Assembly: GCA_045579705.1 (NCBI GenBank)
Contig: JAZNMP010000018.1
Span: forward strand, 1 to 41,146
Source: Lachnocurva sp045579705
GTDB taxonomy: Bacteria; Bacillota; Clostridia; Lachnospirales; Lachnospiraceae
Length of the DNA: 41,146 nucleotides
Reading direction: 5' to 3'
Shown: in pieces, positions 34,342 through 41,146 of the stretch
Layout of the letters: each line of letters opens with the position of its first letter
How positions within the stretch are numbered: position 1 is the stretch's first letter
Notes under the pieces: generated by a model
What the model was told of the DNA's origin: nothing
Seen by the model: only the letters and a program-made list of their open reading frames with translations
Database searches by the model: none
Program-made: the position numbers and the translations under genes

Positions 34342-35006
34342 GATATTGTGAGAAATGTAAGGTAAAGATTCTGGACGACACGGAATATTGCCCACTTTGC
34401 CATAACGTTATTAAGAATACAAACGAAGAGGAAGAATTTTTTGATTTCTTTCCTGATGTTTATGGAAAAAAGAAGTTAAGCGGAAAGATTGCCGCGTTCC
34501 TGTTGTTCTGTACTTTAGTTTGTTTGATATTTGCGATTTATTTTGACGTGATTTTGAATATGAATGCAGGTGTTCTGTTTATGATTACTGCGGGCTTTGC
34601 ATATGCGACTATGGTTCTCAATTTTGTAAACCGAGAAACAGGATATCTCATGCAGATGTTCACTTATACGATAGCAGGAGTGCTTCTGATATTGCTGTTG
34701 GATTCGTATACAGGATTTCATGGATGGTCAGTAGATTATGTGCTTCCAGGTGCGATACTTCTCGTTAATCTGGTTCTGATCATATTGATGTTTGCAAATA
34801 GCAGGAACTGGCAGGGATATATGGCGTCACAGCTTCTGATGTTATTAATAGGACTCATTCCTGTTGCGCTGATTAATATGGGTATCGTTAAACATCCGGT
34901 TGTTTCAGAAATTGCAGTACTTTCCTGTATCATCGTGTTCCTCGGAACTTTGATACTGGGAGGCAGAACTGCCAGAGAAGAGTTGAAAAGAAGATTTCAT
35001 ATCTAG
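34338..35006 (+). CDS. Zinc-ribbon membrane protein (DUF6320-like)
   Basis: A 222-residue protein. An N-terminal zinc ribbon (CEKCKVKILDDTEYCPLC; two CXXC pairs) is followed by about six hydrophobic segments between residues 50 and 210 and a basic C-terminus. It probably corresponds to DUF6320. No catalytic site is visible. Translation is coupled to the acyltransferase-like gene, suggesting that it serves as membrane partner or transporter for the acylated product; this is inference. Confidence 0.78.
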   Translation: MRYCEKCKVKILDDTEYCPLCHNVIKNTNEEEEFFDFFPDVYGKKKLSGKIAAFLLFCTLVCLIFAIYFDVILNMNAGVLFMITAGFAYATMVLNFVNRETGYLMQMFTYTIAGVLLILLLDSYTGFHGWSVDYVLPGAILLVNLVLIILMFANSRNWQGYMASQLLMLLIGLIPVALINMGIVKHPVVSEIAVLSCIIVFLGTLILGGRTAREELKRRFHI

Positions 35007-35032
35007 AAATGAAGTCAATATAGTTTTATAAT
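35004..35032 (+). promoter_or_regulatory. Probable promoter of the secreted/TM protein gene
   Basis: TAGAAA (35004-35009; 4 of 6 matches to TTGACA) and a perfect TATAAT (35027-35032) are spaced by 17 nt, just upstream of the start codon at 35065. The -35 overlaps the stop of the previous gene. Confidence 0.5.
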
Positions 35033-35064
35033 TACTTAAAACAGATTTGGGACGGAGATTTTAA

Positions 35065-36543
35065 ATGACTAATTTTATTAAGAAAAATATTTATAACCTG
35101 ATTTTAAGTTTACTAATGGTCTTTAGTTTGACCTTTGTTTCTAATAGCCTTACAGCATACGCTGCAGGCAATACAAAGATTGCAGTTTCTAATACATCAC
35201 CTAAAGTGGGAGATAAGATTACTGTAAATATCGAGGGATCACAGTCTGGTGACAAGATGGTGATTAAATTCTCAAATACTCTTAAATTGGAATCTTCCAG
35301 TGCGAACCATGTAGCAAGTGGAAATGCTGTTACTGTAGAAGGAAGTAAGACTACTTTGACATTTACCTGTGTCGAAGCTGGTGGTGCGGATATTATTGCT
35401 TCCGGTAGTCAGAATTCTGCAAGCTCTGTAAAGGTAAACATCGGTGGTGCCGCTAACTCAAACCCAGACAATAAAGAAAATGAAGAGGAAGCTAAGCCGG
35501 CAAAGGCAGACGCTCAGTTTACTATCGATGGTGTAGGTTATGTTCTTTCAGACAAGATGGACACAACTAAGCTACCTGCAAACTTTACTGAGAAGAGAGT
35601 AAACGCGTTTGGGCATGATTATAGAATGGCTTCTAATGGAAAACTTGTAATCTGTTTCATGAAGAAGGCAGATGATTTATCAGCTGCAGGAGATTTTTTC
35701 ATTTATGATGAGAAAACTGAAGAAGCTAAAACTATGGTTATCGTTGGTGACCAGAAAGAATATGTAATAATTTCAAAACCGGATTCACTTCCAGAATCTC
35801 GTATGTCAGAGAAGGTTCTCACTATCCAGGAAAAAAGTGTAGAGGGATATAACCTTACAAACGATGGAGAATCTTATGAGTTCTTCTATGGAATGGATGA
35901 AACTGGAAGCTTCGGTTGGTTCAAAGTTACTGGTGCAGATAGTTTCGAAGCGATAACTGAAGGCGATATTTCTGACATTGTATCTACAAAGACTACAGGA
36001 AAACAGACAGAAAAGCCAAAGACAGAGAAGAAATCCTTCCTCTCAAAGGTTAGAGATTTCTTTGTGACTCTGCCGGATAATCCAAAGCATATGCTTTGGA
36101 TTCTGGTTCCAGTATTCTTAATTCTCTTAATCGTGTTCGTATATACTTTGATTTCAAAGAAAGGCAAATACGAAGATGACGATGAGTTCGAAGATGAAGA
36201 TGACGATGTGATTTCTGTGGATGATGTTACTTCTGGTGAAGTTGGAACAACAGGAACTGAGGATGTCACTGAGACTGCTGAGGTCGATGAAGAACCAGAA
36301 GAGGAAACTGAGGTATCTCAGGAAACTATGAAACTCGGATTTTTCGCTCGTCACAGAAAAGAAAAGGCGCAGGAAGAGGAATGGAAAAAACTCGCTGAGA
36401 TGGATTTAGATGATTTCTCATCTACACTTAGAGAAAGTGTGAAGGAGTTAGAAGAGGAAGCGAAGAAGACAGAGCCATCAGAGGAAAAAGCACCTTCGAG
36501 AGAGAAAAAGAAAATCGATTTTATAGATTTGAATGATCTATAG
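35065..36543 (+). CDS. Membrane-anchored surface protein with cohesin/Ig-like domain and acidic cytoplasmic tail
   Basis: A 492-residue protein of unknown function. A signal peptide (about 1-34, ending AYAAG) precedes a beta-sandwich-like domain (about 36-130) resembling cohesin/Ig-type modules (SPKVGDKITVNIEG). A second extracellular region runs from about 150 to 315. A transmembrane helix (about 345-366) is followed by a long acidic then mixed-charge cytoplasmic tail with many Glu and Asp. ATG 35065 has GGAG 10 nt upstream. The layout suggests an envelope sensor or scaffold; no enzyme motif is visible. Confidence 0.8.
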   Translation: MTNFIKKNIYNLILSLLMVFSLTFVSNSLTAYAAGNTKIAVSNTSPKVGDKITVNIEGSQSGDKMVIKFSNTLKLESSSANHVASGNAVTVEGSKTTLTFTCVEAGGADIIASGSQNSASSVKVNIGGAANSNPDNKENEEEAKPAKADAQFTIDGVGYVLSDKMDTTKLPANFTEKRVNAFGHDYRMASNGKLVICFMKKADDLSAAGDFFIYDEKTEEAKTMVIVGDQKEYVIISKPDSLPESRMSEKVLTIQEKSVEGYNLTNDGESYEFFYGMDETGSFGWFKVTGADSFEAITEGDISDIVSTKTTGKQTEKPKTEKKSFLSKVRDFFVTLPDNPKHMLWILVPVFLILLIVFVYTLISKKGKYEDDDEFEDEDDDVISVDDVTSGEVGTTGTEDVTETAEVDEEPEEETEVSQETMKLGFFARHRKEKAQEEEWKKLAEMDLDDFSSTLRESVKELEEEAKKTEPSEEKAPSREKKKIDFIDLNDL

Positions 36544-36598
36544 GATTAGGACTTTTGATAAATAATGTGACTTAGATTGTATTAGAGGAAGGGTTTTT

Positions 36599-39058
36599 AT
36601 GAAGTTTTCATCACAGGCAGACAAAGCATTAAAGATAGCAAAGAAGATTTCTAAAGACTTAGGCCATGGTAATGTAGGTACTGAGCATTTACTATATGGA
36701 CTTCTTAAGGCTGAGGACTCGATTGCTTATCAGATTTTGACAGACGAATCTATTATTGACAAAGATGTGTTGGATTTGATTTCCGAGCTCATGCATACGG
36801 ATGGCAACAATGCGATAAAGGAGAGAGAAGGTTATACTCCAAAGCTTGAAAAGTTGCTTATTCTGGCAGAAGAACAGGCTAGAATCAGTAATTCTGATGA
36901 AGTTGGTACAGAACATATGCTTCTCGCCATGTTCCAGTGTAGAGATTGTGCTGCTCTTCGCATTCTGAATTCTTTTGGTGCGAACGAGAGCCGTATCTTT
37001 CAGGGACTGGTTCATTCTATGGGCGAGAATGGAAAGATGTACAGTAAAGCTCTGGCTTCTACTCTTCAGAATAAGAATTCAGGTGGAGAGCAGTCTATTT
37101 TAAATCAGTTCTCACGAGATATGACTGAACTCGCTGGCGCAGGTCAGTTGGATCCGGTTATTGGTCGTCAGGTTGAAATTCAGAGAGTTATTCAGATTCT
37201 AAGTCGTAGAACGAAGAACAACCCTTGTTTGATAGGTGAACCTGGTGTAGGTAAGACAGCTATCGTAGAGGGTATCGCGCAGAAACTTCGTAGTGGTGAG
37301 GTTCCTGATTCTGTTAAGGGATTTAGACTTTTATCTCTGGATTTATCAGGAATGGTTGCCGGTACGAAATATCGAGGCGAATTTGAAGAGCGAATTAAGA
37401 AAGTAATCAACGAGATAAAGAATCAGGGAAATATCATCCTCTTTATAGATGAGATTCATACTATGATCGGAGCGGGTGGAGCAGAAGGCGCTCTCGACGC
37501 ATCAAATATCATGAAACCTGCTCTGGCTCGTGGTGAAATCAGAGTTATCGGTGCTACAACTATAAATGAATATAGAAAACATATTGAAAAAGATGCTGCC
37601 TTAGAACGTAGATTCCAGCCGGTTATGGTTGAGGAACCTTCTGAGGAAGAGTGTCTCGATATCCTTCGTGGTGTTCGAAAACTTTACGAAGAACATCATG
37701 GAGTTATCATTTCAGATGAAGCAATTGAGGCATCTGTAGAGTTGTCTTCCAGATATGTCGCAGATAGATTCCTTCCAGACAAGGCTATCGACATCATGGA
37801 TGAATCGGCGTCCAGACTTCGTTTGAAGAATGCAAAGACTTCTCCTCGTTTAAATGAATTGAAGGAGAAGCTTCGCGATTCAGATAAGAAATTAGAAGAA
37901 ATTATCATGCAGGGTGATATCGAAGCTGCCCGTGCATTTAGAGCAGAAACTGCAAAGGAAAGAGAAGAACTCTATAAATTAGAGAAAAAGAATCTTCATA
38001 AGAAACCTGGTGCAAAGGATACGCTGAAGGCTGAGCATATCGCTGAAGTCGTGTCTGAATGGACAAAGATTCCGGTCACAAAGCTTACTCAGTCTGAATC
38101 TAATCGTCTTATGAATCTCGAGAAGACTCTTCATAAGAGAGTAATAGGACAGGATGATGCGGTAAAAGCCGTAGCTAAAGCCGTTAGACGTGGACGTGTT
38201 GGCTTGAAGGCTCCGGGTAGACCTATCGGTTCTTTCCTGTTTCTCGGACCTACTGGTGTAGGTAAGACTGAGATTACAAAAGCCCTTGCAGAGGCTATCT
38301 TTGGAAATGAAAGTGCTCTCATTCGTGTAGATATGTCAGAATACATGGAAAAATACAGTGTTTCAAAGATGATAGGTTCTGCACCTGGTTATGTTGGATA
38401 TGAAGAAGGCGGACAGCTTGCTGAGAAGATTCGTCGTCACCCTTATTCAGTTGTATTGTTTGATGAAATAGAAAAAGCTCATCCAGACGTGTTTAATATA
38501 TTGCTTCAGGTTTTGGATGATGGACATATTACAGATTCTCAGGGTAGAAAGATTGATTTTAAGAACACTATTATTATCATGACTTCTAATGCTGGAGCTC
38601 AGTCTATTATTGAGCCAAAGCATTTAGGCTTCTCAACTGATAGTAGTGAAAAAGCTGACTATGAGGCTATGAAGAATGGTGTAATGGATGATATCAAGAG
38701 AACTTTTAGACCTGAGTTCTTGAATCGTATTGATGAGACTATCGTATTTAGACCTTTGAATAAAAAGGATCTAAGTGAAATAGTTAAGTTGCTCACTAAA
38801 TCTCTTCAGACTAGATTGAAGGAGAACTTTGGTATCACATTATCTTTAGGAAGTGCGGCATATGAAAGAATAGTAGAATTAGGATATGATCCTAAGTATG
38901 GTGCCCGTCCACTCCGAAGAGTGATACAGACTCAGCTGGAAGACGAGCTTTCAGACCAGATTCTATATGGAAAGATTAAATCTGGTGACAAAGTTACTGT
39001 TTCAGTGAAAGATAAGAAGTTTGTCTTTAAAACATCTAGTCCAAAGGGAAAGAAATAA
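36599..39058 (+). CDS. clpC: ATP-dependent Clp protease ATPase subunit ClpC
   Basis: An 819-residue Hsp100 unfoldase that feeds proteins to ClpP. It has an N-terminal repeat domain (about 1-145), a first AAA module with Walker A GEPGVGKTA (about 213), a short middle domain (about 415-470) of ClpC size, and a second AAA module with GPTGVGKTE (about 550). A KHLGF loop matches the ClpP-docking tripeptide. GAGGAAGG lies 7 nt before ATG. The classical ctsR-mcsA-mcsB genes are not upstream, and I see no CtsR heptad repeat in the 55-nt gap. Confidence 0.95.
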   Translation: MKFSSQADKALKIAKKISKDLGHGNVGTEHLLYGLLKAEDSIAYQILTDESIIDKDVLDLISELMHTDGNNAIKEREGYTPKLEKLLILAEEQARISNSDEVGTEHMLLAMFQCRDCAALRILNSFGANESRIFQGLVHSMGENGKMYSKALASTLQNKNSGGEQSILNQFSRDMTELAGAGQLDPVIGRQVEIQRVIQILSRRTKNNPCLIGEPGVGKTAIVEGIAQKLRSGEVPDSVKGFRLLSLDLSGMVAGTKYRGEFEERIKKVINEIKNQGNIILFIDEIHTMIGAGGAEGALDASNIMKPALARGEIRVIGATTINEYRKHIEKDAALERRFQPVMVEEPSEEECLDILRGVRKLYEEHHGVIISDEAIEASVELSSRYVADRFLPDKAIDIMDESASRLRLKNAKTSPRLNELKEKLRDSDKKLEEIIMQGDIEAARAFRAETAKEREELYKLEKKNLHKKPGAKDTLKAEHIAEVVSEWTKIPVTKLTQSESNRLMNLEKTLHKRVIGQDDAVKAVAKAVRRGRVGLKAPGRPIGSFLFLGPTGVGKTEITKALAEAIFGNESALIRVDMSEYMEKYSVSKMIGSAPGYVGYEEGGQLAEKIRRHPYSVVLFDEIEKAHPDVFNILLQVLDDGHITDSQGRKIDFKNTIIIMTSNAGAQSIIEPKHLGFSTDSSEKADYEAMKNGVMDDIKRTFRPEFLNRIDETIVFRPLNKKDLSEIVKLLTKSLQTRLKENFGITLSLGSAAYERIVELGYDPKYGARPLRRVIQTQLEDELSDQILYGKIKSGDKVTVSVKDKKFVFKTSSPKGKK

Positions 39059-39100
39059 TCATAGGGAAATATGTAGTTTTATTTAATGGAGGAAGTAAAG

Positions 39101-39505
39101 ATGTCTGTTGTTAAAGATTTAATCCAGAAAGAAACAGATGGAACAATCAGCTTTGGTGATTACACACTAGATTCTAAGGCTAAAAAGAGTGATTTTTTAC
39201 ATAATGGGGATGTTTTTAAGATAAAGACGTTTAAGGAAATCACAAAACTAGAGAAAAATGATGCGTTCGTTTATGAATCTGTTCCTGGAACAGCAGTGTC
39301 TCATCTGGCAATATCTGAAGATAGGGTTTCTTTTTCCGTAGAAGGTCTTTCTGATGCGGAAGTTACTCTAGAGTTAGAGCCAGGAACAGAATACAAAGTT
39401 TCCATCGATGGTAGAGAAAGTCAGATGAAGACTAATCTCGGTGGAAAGATTACACTTGCAATTAAACTAGATGGTAGTCCAGTAGAGGTAGAAATAACTA
39501 AATAA
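39101..39505 (+). CDS. Small unknown protein between clpC and radA
   Basis: A 134-residue protein I cannot assign with confidence. It has no signal peptide, membrane helix or cysteine motif. The sequence alternates short strands with turns (DGTISFGDYTLDSKAK, VEGLSDAEVTLELEPG), suggesting an all-beta fold; similar small proteins have been labelled 'endosialidase' in Clostridia without good support. ATG 39101 follows GGAGG by 8 nt. The stop overlaps the radA start (TAATG), so it is coupled to radA. Confidence 0.75.
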   Translation: MSVVKDLIQKETDGTISFGDYTLDSKAKKSDFLHNGDVFKIKTFKEITKLEKNDAFVYESVPGTAVSHLAISEDRVSFSVEGLSDAEVTLELEPGTEYKVSIDGRESQMKTNLGGKITLAIKLDGSPVEVEITK

Positions 39506-40863
39506 TGGCAAAAGCAAAGAAAATTACAGTTTTCTATTGCAAAGAATGTGGAAATGAATCTTCGAAGTGGATGGGTCAGTGCCCTATGTGTGGGGCATGG
39601 AACTCATTCACCGAGGAGGTTGTTGACACAGTATCAAAGAAAACTGAGAAAGAAATTCGTAACGTAGAAACTCACACTTTGTCAGAAATCGTATCTGTTA
39701 ATGAAAAACGTGTGAGCACATCAATGGAAGAGTTCGATAGAGTCCTGGGGGGCGGAATCGTTCAAGGCTCTTTAATTCTGGTCGGAGGAGATCCTGGAAT
39801 AGGTAAATCGACCTTACTCCTTCAGACTTCTAGAGAACTAGGAAATTCTGGTCATAAAGTTCTATATATTTCAGGTGAGGAATCCCTACAACAAATTAAA
39901 CTTCGCGCAGATAGAATGGGTGAGTTCAAAGATGATGTCGCCTTTTTGTGCGAGACAAATTTGACAGTGATAGATGGAGTTATTCGTCGTGTTAAGCCTG
40001 AAATCGTAATCATAGACTCTATCCAAACTATGTTTAATGAAGCTGTAAACAGCGCGCCGGGTTCAGTAGGACAGGTGCGTGAATCTACAGGTGTTCTTAT
40101 GCAGCTCGCAAAAGGTCTGAATATCACAATCTTTGTCGTAGGACATGTGACAAAGGAAGGTGTAGTGGCGGGCCCGAGAGTGCTCGAGCATATGGTGGAT
40201 ACTGTATTGTATTTTGAGGGCGATAGACATGCTTCATATAGAATACTTCGTAGTGTAAAGAATCGTTTTGGATCAACTGATGAAATCGGTGTGTTTGAAA
40301 TGGTGTCTTCTGGACTTCGCGAAGTAAAGAATCCTTCTGAGTTTATGCTGGAGGGAAGAGCGGACGATGGAAATGGATCTGTAGTAGCGTGTCAGATGGA
40401 AGGCACTAGACCTATATTGATGGAAGTACAGGCTTTAGTGTCCAGATCGAACTTTGGTATGCCTAGACGTACATCTACGGGACTGGACTTTAACCGTGTT
40501 AATCTACTTATGGCCGTTTTGGAAAAAAGACTTGGCTTTAGGATGGGTGACTTTGATGCATATGTAAATATAGCCGGTGGTATTAGAGTAACTGAACCTG
40601 CTGTGGATCTCGCGGTATGTATCGCTATTATTTCTTCATATAAAGACATGAATATTTCAAAAGAGACTGTAGCGTTTGGTGAAGTTGGATTGGGTGGAGA
40701 AGTTAGAGCTGTTTCTATGGCGGATCAGAGAATACGCGAAGCGAAGAAACTGGGCTTTACAAATATCATCCTTCCGGAGTCTAATTTAAAAGGAATCAAG
40801 CGCGAAGAAGGCGTGAAACTGATAGGCGTGAAGAACGTAAAAGAGGTGTTTTCGAAATTGTAA
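39505..40863 (+). CDS. radA: DNA repair protein RadA
   Basis: A 452-residue RecA-like ATPase/helicase that promotes branch migration in recombination. It has a zinc finger (CKECGNESSKWMGQCPMC), Walker A GGDPGIGKST (about 94-103), the RadA-specific KNRFG motif (VKNRFGSTDE) and a C-terminal Lon-protease-like domain (from about 300). It starts at ATG 39505, one base overlapping the previous stop. It follows clpC as in many Firmicutes. Confidence 0.96.
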   Translation: MAKAKKITVFYCKECGNESSKWMGQCPMCGAWNSFTEEVVDTVSKKTEKEIRNVETHTLSEIVSVNEKRVSTSMEEFDRVLGGGIVQGSLILVGGDPGIGKSTLLLQTSRELGNSGHKVLYISGEESLQQIKLRADRMGEFKDDVAFLCETNLTVIDGVIRRVKPEIVIIDSIQTMFNEAVNSAPGSVGQVRESTGVLMQLAKGLNITIFVVGHVTKEGVVAGPRVLEHMVDTVLYFEGDRHASYRILRSVKNRFGSTDEIGVFEMVSSGLREVKNPSEFMLEGRADDGNGSVVACQMEGTRPILMEVQALVSRSNFGMPRRTSTGLDFNRVNLLMAVLEKRLGFRMGDFDAYVNIAGGIRVTEPAVDLAVCIAIISSYKDMNISKETVAFGEVGLGGEVRAVSMADQRIREAKKLGFTNIILPESNLKGIKREEGVKLIGVKNVKEVFSKL

Positions 40864-40940
40864 ATAAAACACATACAATTCTGAAAAAATAGGTAAAATC
40901 AGATAAATAGAACTACTTCGAGAAAATCCGCAATTTTGTG

Positions 40941-40969
40941 TTGACGGCGGAGGGTTCGGGTGATAATAT
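40941..40969 (+). promoter_or_regulatory. Strong promoter, probably of a ribosomal RNA operon
   Basis: TTGACG (40941-40946) and TAATAT (40964-40969) are spaced by 17 nt with a TG extension at 40961-40962. The region upstream (40880-40936) is A/T-rich and could act as an UP element. Bases 40864-40940 hold no gene that I can support. Confidence 0.8.
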
Positions 40970-40974
40970 AATAC

Positions 40975-41146
40975 CTGCGCTGAGGGAGAGCGGTAAACAA
41001 ACAGCTCAAACGAAGCACAAAGTTCCTTGATAATTGAACAGTGAAACAACCTTGAAAGATTCCAAAAGAATCAACAAGCGAATTTATGTTTAAGACATAA
41101 ATACACGAACCAAAAGCAGTAAAACGCGAAGGATAAAGTTAGCCTT
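40975..41146 (+). other. Ribosomal RNA operon leader (5' part; 16S not reached)
   Basis: The transcript downstream of the promoter has no credible coding frame. It contains GTTCCTTGATAAT (41022-41034), close to the boxA-type antitermination element GTTCTTTGAAAAC seen before 16S genes of Firmicutes. The phrase TTGATAATTGAACAGTGAAAC is also typical of such leaders (given here at 41027-41046). Hairpins lie at 41058-41072 and 41083-41101 (TTTATGT/ACATAAA). The conserved 16S start (AGAGTTTGAT) is absent, so the gene should begin just beyond the window. This is inference from leader features. Confidence 0.7.

Noticed and set aside
36555..36583. Possible clpC promoter TTGATA-17 nt-TGTATT
   Set aside because: Transcription would begin at about 36590, within the ribosome binding site, and the -10 is poor. 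clpC is more likely read from upstream.
36544..36598. CtsR operator before clpC
   Set aside because: No tandem GGTCAAA-type heptad is present in this gap.
40864..41049. Minus-strand open frame after radA
   Set aside because: It overlaps the radA end and the ribosomal RNA promoter and has no plausible ribosome site or family similarity.

Overview
The window looks like chromosome from a low-GC, Gram-positive anaerobe of the class Clostridia, most likely Lachnospirales. The grounds are the ireB-ruvX-DUF1292 trio, RNase J, an HPr-like protein without the active-site His, a condensation-fold acyltransferase paired with a zinc-ribbon membrane protein, and AGGAGG-type ribosome binding sites. This is judgement from protein families, not a database match. 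All genes but one (HPr-like, 19792-20022) read on the plus strand.

Region 1 (1-532): the last 20 codons of an unidentified gene, a strong terminator, then a promoter feeding a GEMM-I cyclic di-GMP riboswitch with its own terminator. Region 2 (533-17272) reads as one tightly packed operon of about 17 kb. It starts with a serine-rich repeat adhesin. A complete accessory Sec system follows: secY2, asp1, asp2, asp3, secA2, and the glycosyltransferase pair gtfA/gtfB. Then come a 66-residue two-helix membrane protein, a transglutaminase-fold lipoprotein and a small type IV pilus-like module (pilC, four pilin-like membrane proteins, pilT). Gaps are 0-46 nt and I see no internal terminator. The inferred logic is that cyclic di-GMP releases the leader terminator and switches on a glycosylated adhesin, its dedicated exporter and a pilus-like machine together. 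This is the most interesting part of the window. Further oddities are an Asp2 with Gln at the expected Ser nucleophile, an adhesin without a standard LPXTG sorting signal, and pilins without complete prepilin motifs.

Region 3 (17273-32968) is housekeeping and rich in tRNA modification. It holds cysteine desulfurase with thiI (4-thiouridine), mtaB (ms2t6A), trmR with a U32 protein (5-methoxyuridine-type wobble modification) and tgt (queuosine). Also present are ireB, ruvX, a DUF1292 protein, RNase J, a lactonase-like beta-propeller, aroC, yajC, a Na/phosphate symporter and a purine permease. A strong terminator closes this block at 32995-33032.

Region 4 (33033-41146): an acyltransferase-like protein with a zinc-ribbon membrane protein, a secreted-domain/TM/acidic-tail protein, clpC, a small unknown protein and radA. 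The window ends in a strong promoter and a leader typical of a ribosomal RNA operon; the 16S gene itself is not reached.
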